A stretch of DNA of 42,325 nt from JAJDOJ01 sp034722015 (GTDB lineage: Bacteria > Pseudomonadota > Gammaproteobacteria > JAJDOJ01). The notes beneath the pieces are model-generated. The model had not been told where the DNA came from, did not search any database, and was given only the letters and a program-made list of their open reading frames with translations. Position numbers and translations under genes: made by a program. The stretch lies in contig JAYENI010000038.1 of the NCBI GenBank assembly GCA_034722015.1, positions 1 to 42,325 on the forward strand, given 5' to 3'. Of the stretch, positions 24,490-33,727 are shown in pieces; the first letter of the stretch is position 1; the number at the start of each line of letters is the position of its first letter.

Positions 24490-25899
24490 ATGAGCGGTAA
24501 GGTCTACATAAAAACTCACGGCTGCCAGATGAACGAGTACGACTCCTCGCGGATGGCCGACGCGCTGCTCATTGACGCTGGTCTGGTATCGACCGATGAT
24601 CCGGAAGCGGCCGATGTCCTGTTGCTGAACACCTGCTCCATCCGGGAGAAGGCGCAGGAGAAGGTATTCTCGCAGCTCGGGCGCTGGCGCACCCTCAAGG
24701 AAACGAACCCTGATCTTGTGATAGGTGTCGGCGGGTGCGTGGCTTCACAGGAAGGTGAGGCGCTCCGGCGCAGGGCGCCCTATGTTGACGTGGTATTCGG
24801 CCCGCAGACACTGCACAGATTGCCGCAAATGATCCGGGATGCGCGTGCCCGGCCCGGACCGGTCGTCGATGTCAGTTTCCCGCGGATAGAGAAATTCGAT
24901 TGTCTGCCCGAGCCTCGTGCGAAGGGTCCTGCCGCGTTCGTCTCCGTGATGGAGGGCTGCAGCAAGTACTGCACCTTCTGTGTGGTTCCCTACACACGGG
25001 GGGAAGAGGTCAGCCGGCCTTTCGACGATGTAATCGCAGAGGTGGTCGGATTTGCCGAGCAGGGCGTCAGGGAGGTCAATCTTCTGGGGCAGAACGTCAA
25101 CGCCTATCGCGGACGGATGTCGGATGGCGACGTCGCGGATCTGGGTTTGCTGATCAGCTATGTGGCGGCGATCGACGGGATCGACAGGATCCGCTACACC
25201 ACATCGCATCCCGTGGAGATGAGCGACAGCCTGATCCAGGCGCATGGCGAGGTCCCGGAACTGGCCGGCCACCTGCACCTGCCGGTGCAGAGTGGCTCGG
25301 ACCGGATTCTCGCGGCGATGAAACGGGGGCACACAGCGCTCGAGTATCGGTCGAGGATACGTCGATTGCGCGAGGTGCGTCCGGACATCAGCCTCTCCTC
25401 GGACTTTATTATCGGGTTTCCCGGAGAAACGGACGAGGACTTTCACTCCACCATGGATCTCGTTGCCGAGGTGGGATTCGATCAGTCTTTCAGCTTCATC
25501 TATAGCCCGCGACCTGGAACACCGGCCGCCACGCTTCCGGACGATGTCCCGATGTCGGTCAAACGGGAACGTCTGAGTATCTTGCAGGATCGTATATCCG
25601 CCCGCGCCGGCGAAATCTCCCGCTCAATGCTCGGCTCGGTACAACGTGTGCTGGTAGAGCGTCCCTCTCGCAAGGACCCCTCGCAGATGGCCGGACGCAC
25701 GGAGAACAACCGGGTCGTCAATTTTCGGTCGGGTCCGGATCTGATCGGCCAGTTTGTCGATGTGGAAATCACCGAGGCTCTGCCCAACTCGCTCAGGGGA
25801 CGCGTCGTAGCGTTAGCCTGGGCAGCGTCTGCCGGGATGCGGGGAGATACGGGTGTCGCAGACCCGATGGTCACCCGGTCGGTCTCCATGCGACCCTGA
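24490..25899 (+). CDS. miaB: tRNA-2-methylthio-N6-dimethylallyladenosine synthase
   Basis: A 469-residue radical SAM methylthiotransferase that adds the 2-methylthio group to i6A37 of tRNAs reading UNN codons. The N-terminal UPF0004 domain has cluster cysteines C12, C49 and C83; the radical SAM cluster is C157, C161 and C164 (CSKYCTFC). These are exactly the E. coli MiaB positions, which supports ATG 24490 over the in-frame ATG 24481. A TRAM domain covers about 375-440. The last ~25 residues (WAASAGMRGDTG...) extend beyond the usual end. It heads the conserved miaB-phoH-ybeY-corC-lnt run. Confidence 0.97.
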   Translation: MSGKVYIKTHGCQMNEYDSSRMADALLIDAGLVSTDDPEAADVLLLNTCSIREKAQEKVFSQLGRWRTLKETNPDLVIGVGGCVASQEGEALRRRAPYVDVVFGPQTLHRLPQMIRDARARPGPVVDVSFPRIEKFDCLPEPRAKGPAAFVSVMEGCSKYCTFCVVPYTRGEEVSRPFDDVIAEVVGFAEQGVREVNLLGQNVNAYRGRMSDGDVADLGLLISYVAAIDGIDRIRYTTSHPVEMSDSLIQAHGEVPELAGHLHLPVQSGSDRILAAMKRGHTALEYRSRIRRLREVRPDISLSSDFIIGFPGETDEDFHSTMDLVAEVGFDQSFSFIYSPRPGTPAATLPDDVPMSVKRERLSILQDRISARAGEISRSMLGSVQRVLVERPSRKDPSQMAGRTENNRVVNFRSGPDLIGQFVDVEITEALPNSLRGRVVALAWAASAGMRGDTGVADPMVTRSVSMRP

Positions 25900-25953
25900 A
25901 GGAAGCATCCCGGTCCGTCACAGTGATACCCCTTATCGTTTCTCTATTTGCCC

Positions 25954-26931
25954 GTGCATCCTGAAAGCATCGACTTTATCCTCGAACCTGCGGACAATGC
26001 CCGTCTGGCGAACCTCTGCGGCCCCTTGAACGAGCATCTGCGGCAGCTGGAAAGGCGACTGGGTGTCGAAATCAACAGTCGGGGAAACCAGTTCAATATC
26101 ATCGGGGAGACGCGCTCGACGCGCGCAGCGGAGGAGGTGCTGAGAGACCTCTACCGCGCTACCGAGGCTGAAAGTTTGACCGCCGCGGGTGTCCACCTCT
26201 TTCTGCAGGAATCCGGTGTCGATGCCCTGTTGGCGAACGTGCGCGAAACCGAAGATCGAAAGGTTCAGATTCGGACACGTCGCGGGATCATCAGGGCCCG
26301 GGGCCCGAATCAGGTCGAGTATCTGGAAAGTATCCGCGTCCGTGATCTTTGTTTCGGGATTGGGCCCGCGGGAACCGGCAAGACCTACCTGGCCGTGGCC
26401 AGTGCGGTGGAAGAACTCGAGTCGGACCGGGTCCGTCGACTGGTGTTGGTGAGGCCCGCGGTCGAGGCTGGAGAGCGCCTGGGCTTCCTGCCGGGCGACC
26501 TGGCGCAGAAAATCGATCCCTACCTGCGGCCGATGTACGACGCCTTGTATGAAATGCTTGGTTTTGAAAAGGTCAACAAGCTGATCGATCGTAACGTCAT
26601 CGAGGTGGCGCCACTGGCCTACATGCGCGGACGCACGCTCAACGAGGCCTTCGTGATTCTCGATGAGGCCCAGAACACCACCATCGAACAGATGAAGATG
26701 TTTCTGACCCGAATCGGTTTCGGCTCACGGGCGGTGGTAACCGGGGACGTGACCCAGATCGACCTGCCTTCGAGCCGCCAGTCGGGCCTGCGCCACGTCA
26801 TCAAGGTGCTGAAGGATGTCGAAGGGATCAACTTTACCTTTTTCTCCGCCCGGGACGTGGTGCGCCACCCGCTGGTAAAACGGATAATCCGGGCCTACGA
26901 GTCGGAAGAGGGCACGCGGTCGGGGGATTGA
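25954..26931 (+). CDS. ybeZ: PhoH-like ATPase (YbeZ)
   Basis: A cytoplasmic P-loop protein of about 325 residues. An N-terminal KH-like part is followed by Walker A GPAGTGKT, the motif VRPAVEAGERLGFLPGDL, Walker B FVILDEAQNTT and TGDVTQIDLP, all PhoH hallmarks. It partners YbeY in RNA metabolism and ribosome maturation. The start is ambiguous: GTG 25954 (used here) or TTG 25948, neither with a good ribosome-binding site. ybeY follows 19-28 bp downstream. Confidence 0.95.
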   Translation: MHPESIDFILEPADNARLANLCGPLNEHLRQLERRLGVEINSRGNQFNIIGETRSTRAAEEVLRDLYRATEAESLTAAGVHLFLQESGVDALLANVRETEDRKVQIRTRRGIIRARGPNQVEYLESIRVRDLCFGIGPAGTGKTYLAVASAVEELESDRVRRLVLVRPAVEAGERLGFLPGDLAQKIDPYLRPMYDALYEMLGFEKVNKLIDRNVIEVAPLAYMRGRTLNEAFVILDEAQNTTIEQMKMFLTRIGFGSRAVVTGDVTQIDLPSSRQSGLRHVIKVLKDVEGINFTFFSARDVVRHPLVKRIIRAYESEEGTRSGD

Positions 26932-26959
26932 GTTTCGTACGCTTGCCCAGGTGCCTCAC

Positions 26960-27397
26960 ATGCAGGTAGAAGTCCAGTATGCCGTCAGGGCGCAAGGACT
27001 GCCGGATAAGGAGACGATTGCCCGATGGGCGGAGGCCGCGGCTCCCGGGCCAGACGCCGAGGTGGTCGTAAGAATCGTTGATGCCGCCGAGAGTGCCGCC
27101 CTGAACGCCTCCTACCGGGGTCGCACGGGTCCCACGAACGTGCTTTCGTTTCCCTTCGAACCACCGCCCGGAGTTCCCAACCGGCTGCTCGGCGATATCG
27201 TGGTCTGTGCCCCCGTGGTGGCGGAACAGGCCAGAGACCAGGGAAAGGATGCGAACGGACACTGGGCCCACATGGTGATCCATGGTCTGCTTCATTTGCG
27301 TGGTTTCGACCACCAGAGCGACGAGGAAGCAAGGCACATGGAGGTGCTCGAGACACGGATCCTCGATCGGCTGGGCTATGAGAACCCGTATGAATGA
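26960..27397 (+). CDS. ybeY: Endoribonuclease YbeY (16S rRNA maturation)
   Basis: A 145-residue zinc-dependent endoribonuclease needed for 16S rRNA 3'-end maturation and 70S quality control. The diagnostic H-x3-H-x5-H zinc motif is HGLLHLRGFDH near residues 111-121, preceded by the family segments YRGRTGPTNVLSFPFE and LLGDIVVCAPVV. ATG 26960 has an AGG 8 bp upstream; GTG 26951 is an alternative three codons earlier. It sits between phoH and corC as in most gammaproteobacteria. Confidence 0.96.
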   Translation: MQVEVQYAVRAQGLPDKETIARWAEAAAPGPDAEVVVRIVDAAESAALNASYRGRTGPTNVLSFPFEPPPGVPNRLLGDIVVCAPVVAEQARDQGKDANGHWAHMVIHGLLHLRGFDHQSDEEARHMEVLETRILDRLGYENPYE

Positions 27398-27484
27398 CCT
27401 AAATTTCGCGCCGGCTCCGGTTCAACCGGGGCAAGGTCATTCCGAAGACCCGCATGACACTCCCAACTGTGTGATTCAACTGCA

Positions 27485-28351
27485 TTGAGTAAGGAACCGA
27501 CCGTAAAGAGTTACCGGCCCCGGTGGCTTGAACGCCTTCGCCGTTCTTTGCGAAGACCGCAGCCCGAAGACCGCGATCAGCTCACGGAGGTGTTGCGAAG
27601 GGCGCATCAAGGCGATCTGCTGGCCGCGGATGCGCTTGAGATGATCGAAGGCGTGATGCAGGTCACCGAGATGCGCGTCCGCGAGGTCATGATTCCCAGG
27701 GCGCAGATGAAGGTGGTGCAACGGTCGGCGACCCTTCAGCAGATGTTACCGCGCATCATCGAGTCCGCGCACTCGCGGTTTCCGGTTATCGGAGAGAACC
27801 GGGACGCGGTGGACGGCATCCTGCTCGCCAAGGACCTGCTGCGTTATTTCGTCCAGGGCAACGTGGAGACATTTGAGATCGATGACATCATGAGACCCGC
27901 GGCGATGATCCCCGAGAGCAAGCGACTGAATGTCCTGCTTCGCGATTTCCGTCATAGTCGAAACCACATGGCGGTCGTTGTGGACGAGTATGGGGGGGTC
28001 GCGGGCCTGGTGACGATCGAGGACGTCATCGAGCAGATCGTTGGCGACATCAGCGACGAACACGATATCGAGGAGGGCAGGTTCATACTGCGCCTCGCAC
28101 CGAATTGTTATTCCGTCAAGGCGTTGACACCGATCGAGGACTTCAACGAGTACTTTGGTACGGACTACGGTGACGGCGAGTACGAGACGATCAGCGGGCT
28201 GGTGTTGCGTCGGATCGGCTACCTGCCCAGACGTGGTGAGACGATCGACCTGGACGATTTTTCCGTGGAGATTATCCGGGCCGACAACCGCAGGATTCAT
28301 CTGATGCAGATGGAACGGACGCCCCCCCCGGACACGGGCGCAACGGGATAG
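27485..28351 (+). CDS. corC: CorC/HlyC family transporter-associated protein
   Basis: A 288-residue cytoplasmic protein with two CBS domains (about 65-125 and 135-190) and a C-terminal CorC/HlyC domain (about 205-280). EVMIPRAQMKVV, FPVIGENRDAVDGILLAKDLLRY and VVVDEYGGVAGLVTIEDVIEQIVGDI are typical. The family is linked to magnesium and cobalt resistance. There is no membrane segment, as in E. coli CorC. The only workable start is TTG 27485, with a poor ribosome-binding site; the gap to ybeY is 87 bp. The stop overlaps the GTG of lnt. Confidence 0.94.
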   Translation: MSKEPTVKSYRPRWLERLRRSLRRPQPEDRDQLTEVLRRAHQGDLLAADALEMIEGVMQVTEMRVREVMIPRAQMKVVQRSATLQQMLPRIIESAHSRFPVIGENRDAVDGILLAKDLLRYFVQGNVETFEIDDIMRPAAMIPESKRLNVLLRDFRHSRNHMAVVVDEYGGVAGLVTIEDVIEQIVGDISDEHDIEEGRFILRLAPNCYSVKALTPIEDFNEYFGTDYGDGEYETISGLVLRRIGYLPRRGETIDLDDFSVEIIRADNRRIHLMQMERTPPPDTGATG

Positions 28352-29913
28352 TGTCCGTGGCGCAAACGTTGGGAAGGCTGACCGCGCCGGTATCTCGTCT
28401 GCGCGAATCGTGGCGCGGTGACGTGCTCGCGGCCGTGTCCGGTGGTCTGATGGTGCTGGGTTACGCGCCGTTCGGATGGTGGCCGGTGGTGATTGTGTCA
28501 CCCGCGGTACTGATGGCATTATGGGTCGGTGCCACGCCAGGTATGGCCTTTCGCCGGGGATTTGTATTCGGACTGGCCTGGTTCACACTCGGCATCTACT
28601 GGGTCTACAACAGTATTCACGAGTTTGGCGGGGCACCCGCGCCACTCGCGGCGGGCATTACGCTGCTTTTCATCCTGTATCTGTCACTGTTCCCGGCGTT
28701 CGTCGGGTGGTTGTCCAACCGATGGTTTTCGCTGTCGGGCGCCGTAACGGCGGCCCTGGTCTATCCGGTCGTGTGGTCATTGCTGGAGTGGGTGCGTACC
28801 TGGTTGCTGACGGGATTCCCCTGGTTGCTTCCCGGGGAGGCCCATGCGGACACGCCGCTGGGGGGTATTGTTCCGGTCCTGGGCGTCCTCGGCGCGACCT
28901 GGGCGAGCCTGGCCAGCTCCGGAATCCTTGCCGCCATTGCCGTATCAAGAGGCAGCGAACGCCGGATGGCTGCCGTGGCGCTTGTCGTCATCTGGTCGCT
29001 CGGCGCTGTGATCGGGGTGCTTGACTGGACCCGGCCCGCCGGAGAGCCATTCGTCGCAAGTCTGGTCCAGGGTAACGTCTCGCAGGGCGTCAAATGGGAT
29101 CCGGATGCACTGGAACCGACCAAGCTCCTGTACCGCGACCTCACGGAGGACCATTGGGACAGCGATCTCGTTCTCTGGCCGGAGGCGGCCGTCCCGGTGT
29201 TCTACAGCGATCTCGCCTGGTCGTATTTTCTGCCGTTGGCGGAGCGCGCACGCGAGACCGATACGACCCTGGTCACCGGAATTTTCGCCTTCGATAACGA
29301 TACGGACCGTGTCTACAACAGCCTGGCCCGGGTCGATACTCCGCCGGATTTTTATCACAAGCGCCACCTCGTCCCGTTCGGTGAATATCTCCCCCTGAGG
29401 GGGTTGTTGATGTGGATGGATGGCTTGTTGTTTCTACCCATGTCGGACATTTCGTCCGGAATGGGCAGGCCTTTGCTGTCGGTAGGCGACCTGAATGCGG
29501 GCGCCACCATCTGCTACGAGGACGCGTTCGGAAACGAGGTGATCGACGCCTTGCCGGAGGCGGATTTTCTCATCAACGTGAGTAACGACGCCTGGTTCGG
29601 TGATTCCCTCGCCCCGCACCAGCACCTGATGATTGCCCGTCTTCGCGCGTTGGAAACCGGCCGCTACCTGTTGCGCGCGACCAATACCGGAATCTCCGCG
29701 GTAATGGACCAGAAAGGCAGAATCGTAGCCCGTTCCCCGCAGTTCGAGACCGACGTGCTGACGACGAGCGTCATTCCGTTTCGCGGGATGACGCCCTATG
29801 CGATCTGGGGAAACCTGGGCGTCGTCACGGCGCTGTTGGTCTGTTTGCTTATAATCCTCGCATTTGCCGTCCGGAGCCGCCGGGCTTTCGATCCCGGCCG
29901 GCGACGCCGCTGA
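28351..29913 (+). CDS. lnt: Apolipoprotein N-acyltransferase
   Basis: A 520-residue inner-membrane enzyme that adds the third acyl chain to lipoproteins. About six N-terminal membrane helices (residues 20-215) are followed by a periplasmic nitrilase-like domain, with the catalytic Glu-Lys-Cys triad at E278 (WPEAAVP), K337 (YHKRHLVPFGEYLP) and C388 (ATICYEDAFG). A last helix lies near residues 490-510. The GTG start overlaps the corC stop by one base, so the two are coupled as is typical for the family. Confidence 0.97.
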   Translation: MSVAQTLGRLTAPVSRLRESWRGDVLAAVSGGLMVLGYAPFGWWPVVIVSPAVLMALWVGATPGMAFRRGFVFGLAWFTLGIYWVYNSIHEFGGAPAPLAAGITLLFILYLSLFPAFVGWLSNRWFSLSGAVTAALVYPVVWSLLEWVRTWLLTGFPWLLPGEAHADTPLGGIVPVLGVLGATWASLASSGILAAIAVSRGSERRMAAVALVVIWSLGAVIGVLDWTRPAGEPFVASLVQGNVSQGVKWDPDALEPTKLLYRDLTEDHWDSDLVLWPEAAVPVFYSDLAWSYFLPLAERARETDTTLVTGIFAFDNDTDRVYNSLARVDTPPDFYHKRHLVPFGEYLPLRGLLMWMDGLLFLPMSDISSGMGRPLLSVGDLNAGATICYEDAFGNEVIDALPEADFLINVSNDAWFGDSLAPHQHLMIARLRALETGRYLLRATNTGISAVMDQKGRIVARSPQFETDVLTTSVIPFRGMTPYAIWGNLGVVTALLVCLLIILAFAVRSRRAFDPGRRRR

Positions 29914-29988
29914 GGCCCCAGGGCTCGGGGTCGCCCGTTTCGCCAATGGGGTGATACGGTCGACCCGCTTCCCGCAGGGCGCCTAGTT

Positions 29989-30000
29989 GACAAGTTTGTC
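29989..30000. promoter_or_regulatory. Palindrome GACAAGTTTGTC upstream of manC
   Basis: GACAAGTTTGTC, a 12-bp dyad with one central mismatch, is 29 bp before the manC start. It differs by one base from the perfect dyad at 23318-23329. TTGACA at its left edge could also be a minus-35 box, but no minus-10 at 17 bp spacing fits and the leader would be almost absent. Either an operator or a chance overlap with a promoter box. Confidence 0.35.
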
Positions 30001-30029
30001 TTTTCACACGATTCAGGAGGCCTTTCAGC

Positions 30030-31475
30030 ATGCAGGAATCGCTAAGCTCACTTCCGCTGGTCCCCGTCATTCTCTCGGGTGGTTCGGGGACCCGCCTCTG
30101 GCCCATGTCGCGGCAACTCTATCCCAAGCAGTTTATTCCGCTTATCGGGGAACAGTCCCTGTTCCAGAAGACCCTGGAGCGGGTGGCCGGACTTCCCGGG
30201 CGCGAAAGCCCGATCACGGTATGCAACGAAGAGCATCGTTTCATGGCGGCCGAGCAGTTACGCCTGGCGGGCGAGGACGGCGCGCTGATCATGCTTGAAC
30301 CGGCCGGGCGCAACACGGCCCCCGCCATCGCGGTGGCTGCGCTCGAGGTCCTGGAGCGGCATGGGGATGGTGTGATGCTGGTGCTGCCTGCCGATCACAT
30401 CGTCAACGACCGGGAGGCGTTTCACAAGGCGGCCATCGACGGTATGAACGCGGCGATCTCCGGAAAAATGGTGACCTTCGGGATCGTGCCAGACCGCCCG
30501 GAAACCGGCTACGGATACATCCATGAGGGAGATCGGGTCGATGGTGCGGGCGCGGACAATCCCGTCTACAAGGTCGATGCCTTCGTCGAAAAGCCCGATC
30601 CGCAGACCGCGCAGCGTTATCTGGACGAGGGTGGCTATCTCTGGAACAGTGGTATGTTCATGTTCCTGGCCAGCCGTTACCTCAAGGAACTCAGTGTCCA
30701 CGCACCCGGGATCTTCGAGGCCTGCAGCGCCGCGCACCAGCGACGCACGCGCGACCTCGATTTCGTGCGTCTGGAGAAAGCGGCATTTCTCGAGTCGCCC
30801 AGTGACTCGATCGATTACGCCGTGATGGAGAAGACAGAGCACACGGTGGTGATTCCCCTCGACGCAGGGTGGAACGATGTGGGTTCCTGGCACTCGCTTT
30901 GGGAGGCCGAGGAACACGACGAGCACTCGAACATTCTGATCGGCGACGTGATCGCAGAAGCTTGCGAGGGTTGCTATATCCACGCGGGCAGACGCCTGGT
31001 AGGCGCCGTCGGCGTGAACGATCTGGTCATCGTCGAGACCGCGGACGCCGTGCTGGTTGCGCCCCGCGAACGGTCGCAGGATGTACGTGTCATCGTCGAC
31101 CGACTCAAGAACGAGGGCCGGGGCGAGGCGCGATTGCATCGCAAGGTCTATCGTCCCTGGGGTTCGTACGAGAGCATCGATATCGAGGACCGCTTTCAAG
31201 CCAAGCGTATCAGCGTGGATCCGGGCCACAGCCTGTCGCTGCAGATGCACCATCACCGGGCGGAACACTGGATCGTGGTGAAGGGTACCGCGCGGGTGAC
31301 CCGCGGCGACAATGTCACCCTGCTCAGCGAAAACGAGTCCACCTATATACCGGTAGGCTGCAATCACAGGCTGGAGAACCCTGGAAAGATTCCGCTCGAA
31401 CTCATCGAGGTGCAATCCGGTAGTTACCTCGGCGAGGACGATATCGTCAGATTCGAGGACAACTACGGCAGGTAA
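30030..31475 (+). CDS. manC: Mannose-1-phosphate guanylyltransferase/mannose-6-phosphate isomerase
   Basis: A 481-residue bifunctional enzyme of the ManC/CpsB/AlgA type that makes GDP-mannose for polysaccharides. The nucleotidyltransferase domain begins PVILSGGSGTRLWPMSRQLYPKQF (residues 11-34) and runs to about 345. The C-terminal cupin isomerase domain begins YRPWGSYESIDIEDRFQAKRI near residue 375 and contains the metal-site segment LQMHHHRAEHWIVVKG. A strong CAGGAGG is 7 bp upstream of ATG. No other polysaccharide genes are adjacent. Its end overlaps the convergent GDPD gene by 13 bp. Confidence 0.96.
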   Translation: MQESLSSLPLVPVILSGGSGTRLWPMSRQLYPKQFIPLIGEQSLFQKTLERVAGLPGRESPITVCNEEHRFMAAEQLRLAGEDGALIMLEPAGRNTAPAIAVAALEVLERHGDGVMLVLPADHIVNDREAFHKAAIDGMNAAISGKMVTFGIVPDRPETGYGYIHEGDRVDGAGADNPVYKVDAFVEKPDPQTAQRYLDEGGYLWNSGMFMFLASRYLKELSVHAPGIFEACSAAHQRRTRDLDFVRLEKAAFLESPSDSIDYAVMEKTEHTVVIPLDAGWNDVGSWHSLWEAEEHDEHSNILIGDVIAEACEGCYIHAGRRLVGAVGVNDLVIVETADAVLVAPRERSQDVRVIVDRLKNEGRGEARLHRKVYRPWGSYESIDIEDRFQAKRISVDPGHSLSLQMHHHRAEHWIVVKGTARVTRGDNVTLLSENESTYIPVGCNHRLENPGKIPLELIEVQSGSYLGEDDIVRFEDNYGR

Positions 31476-32221
31476 GGCGAACGAGACACGGGGTTACCGG
31501 AAGGGCCGCCGGGCGACAGGAATTCCAGGATGTTGCCGGTTTCGATCATGTCCACCCCTCGGTCCAGCAACGCGCGCGCTTCGGAAGCGTCATCCAAATC
31601 GTACAACACCCATTTCCACGGACCGTCCCATAGCGGTTCACGGGTGAAGTCCAGCGCTTCAACATGACAGAACAGGTAGTCGGGTTCGAGTGCCTCGGCT
31701 TTACGTCGAGAGGCCGGTGAATGCTCACGCAGGACCCAGCCTGCGGGCACGCCCAGTTGCGGTGCCGCGGCGCGAACGGCATCGTCCCGGAACGAGATCA
31801 GGGTCCAGGGAAATTGGCTCGCGGACAGCACGTCCCCGATGTGCCTCAGGCAGTTGTCGAGTCCGAGTCGCTCAATGCCGTGGCGCTTGAGTTCCACGAA
31901 CGCGTGCACGCCGGGATGCCCGTTGAGCAGATTCACGGTGTCGATCAACAGTGGTACCGTGCAAACTGGCCCGGTATCCGTGTCGAGCCCGATTGTCGCG
32001 AGAGCGGCGACGTCCGTTTCTGCAATATCGCGGGGGATTCCTGCTACGCGCAGCAGGTCGGGATCGTGCAGGACGACAGGTACGCCATCTGAAGAAAACT
32101 GTACGTCGAATTCAACGTGTCGGGCACCGGCCCCGATGGCCGCGTGCAGGGCCGGCAGGGAATTTTCAGGATAGTGTCTCATTTCTCCCCGATGTGCGAC
32201 CAGGCGTTGTGGATCAAGCAT
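31463..32221 (-). CDS. ugpQ: Glycerophosphodiester phosphodiesterase (GDPD family)
   Basis: A 252-residue TIM-barrel enzyme that hydrolyses deacylated phospholipids to sn-glycerol 3-phosphate and an alcohol. Family motifs are LVAHRGEMRHYPENSLPALHAAI (residues 7-29), HVEFDVQFSSDGVPVVLHDPDLLR (35-58) and FVELKR. There is no signal peptide, so it is a cytoplasmic form like UgpQ; the symbol is by similarity only. Its ATG overlaps the stop of the upstream FGGY kinase by 8 bp, so the two form an operon. That suggests a shared glycerol or glycerophosphate route. Confidence 0.9.
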   Translation of the reverse strand: MLDPQRLVAHRGEMRHYPENSLPALHAAIGAGARHVEFDVQFSSDGVPVVLHDPDLLRVAGIPRDIAETDVAALATIGLDTDTGPVCTVPLLIDTVNLLNGHPGVHAFVELKRHGIERLGLDNCLRHIGDVLSASQFPWTLISFRDDAVRAAAPQLGVPAGWVLREHSPASRRKAEALEPDYLFCHVEALDFTREPLWDGPWKWVLYDLDDASEARALLDRGVDMIETGNILEFLSPGGPSGNPVSRSPYLP

Positions 32222-33635
32222 CGGCGCCCCCGATCAGGGAGAGAAATTGCCGATACCGCGTCTTCAATCGGGGCGCGGACCGGGGCGGGAATTCCCGGTC
32301 CACCGGGTTTTCGATCGGGATGCAGCCTGCAAGGCCTGCCATGCCCAACGCGGTGATTTCTGTCTGGGAGACACGCCGTACGGCAATGCCCGTGTTGTCG
32401 GCCAGCTTTTGGCACAGGGCGTCTTCACGGGAAAGCCCGCCGCCCACCATGAGATGCGTCAGCGTGTGTCCCCCGTTGCGCATGGCCTCAAGGTTCGCCG
32501 ATATCAGAAACACGATGCTCTCCATGACTGCGGCAATACGCGCTGCGTTACCGGGGGCGCGCGCGGTATTGTCCTCGATGAATCGGGGCACCCCGCCCTG
32601 GCGCCACCAGGGTGAGCCAAGTCCACCCACGGTGTTGAGAAAAATGGGCGGTTCGCAGACATCCGCCCACCGTTGACAGTCCCCGGGCGAGATGCCATAC
32701 GTCTTCCGGCTCCAGTCCAGCGCGCTGCCTGCGCCGTTGACGGTCCCTTCCAGGCAGAATGTTGCGTAACCTTCCTTGCTGTCGAGGATTCCGGTCAGGA
32801 GGTCCGGATGCCGGACCGGCTGGTCGCCGGTGTCCACCATGACGAACGCGCCGGACCCGATATTGACCGCGCCCCCCCCCATTTTGGTGTCCCCACAGCC
32901 CAGCAGGGCGGCGGGCTGGTCTCCGTGCGAGGCGGTGAGCACGATCCCGGTTCCTGACAGGACGCCAAAGTATTGTCGCACCGGTGTGATCCCTGGTAAC
33001 CACCCCGGTTCGACACCAAACAGGCGCATGAGCCGGGTAGACCAACGTCGCGCGCGTACATCCATCAACAGGGTGCGAGAGGCGTTACCGACATCGACCA
33101 TCGCCCGATCGCGCCCGAGCAAGTGGCGAAGGATGAAGCTGGACAGAGGGCCAATGCACAGATTGCCTTTGCTCGCGGCGTCTGCGACTTCGGGACAGTT
33201 GTCGATCAACCAGCGCATCTTGCTCGCACCGTAGTGCGGCGAAAGAGGAAGTCCGGTCAGTGTGCGGACCTCCCCTGCGTGGCCCGTCAGGGACTCGACG
33301 AACGCATGTCCGCGGGTGTCCTGCCAACTCAACACCGGACTGAGCGGCTTGCCGTTGTCACGCCGCCAGGCAAGTATGGAGGATCTCTGAGTGGCCAGAC
33401 CGGAATACCCCACCTGCCATCCCGCGTCGGCCGCGACGCTGATCGCACCCGAGGTAACCTGCTGCACCGAAGCGATGATCTCCGCCGGGTCCTGTTCGGC
33501 CCTTCGTGGCCCCGGTCGGTCAAGCGCAATCGCCTGGTCCTGGCGGTAAAGCACCGTTCCATTGCCGTCGACCAGCACTGCCCTTGACGCGTGCGTGCCC
33601 TGATCCAGTACAAGCGTGACCTGTCGGGGTGTCAT
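32214..33635 (-). CDS. FGGY-family carbohydrate kinase, glycerol-kinase-like
   Basis: A 473-residue kinase with the FGGY N-terminal fold (VTLVLDQGTHASRAVLVDGNG, residues 6-26), PVLSWQDTRG near 103, the nucleotide-site segment ASHGDQPAALLGCGD, GSGAFVMVDTGD and the C-terminal signature region HLMVGGGLSREDALCQKLAD. Overall order is closest to glycerol kinase. The glycerol-binding Arg of the NQRE(T) motif is kept (TQRSS) but the following Glu is a Ser, so the substrate may be another polyol. ATG 33635 is chosen because homology starts there; the frame is open to 33779. It is operonic with the GDPD gene and divergent from the ABC exporter. Confidence 0.85.
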   Translation of the reverse strand: MTPRQVTLVLDQGTHASRAVLVDGNGTVLYRQDQAIALDRPGPRRAEQDPAEIIASVQQVTSGAISVAADAGWQVGYSGLATQRSSILAWRRDNGKPLSPVLSWQDTRGHAFVESLTGHAGEVRTLTGLPLSPHYGASKMRWLIDNCPEVADAASKGNLCIGPLSSFILRHLLGRDRAMVDVGNASRTLLMDVRARRWSTRLMRLFGVEPGWLPGITPVRQYFGVLSGTGIVLTASHGDQPAALLGCGDTKMGGGAVNIGSGAFVMVDTGDQPVRHPDLLTGILDSKEGYATFCLEGTVNGAGSALDWSRKTYGISPGDCQRWADVCEPPIFLNTVGGLGSPWWRQGGVPRFIEDNTARAPGNAARIAAVMESIVFLISANLEAMRNGGHTLTHLMVGGGLSREDALCQKLADNTGIAVRRVSQTEITALGMAGLAGCIPIENPVDREFPPRSAPRLKTRYRQFLSLIGGADA

Positions 33636-33727
33636 AGTGTGATCCGAGGTCGTCCGGTTCCTGCCATGGGCGTCTTCAGATCCGGGGGTTTGGTAAGATT
33701 TCCGGCAGCAACGGATCATCGTCCCCG

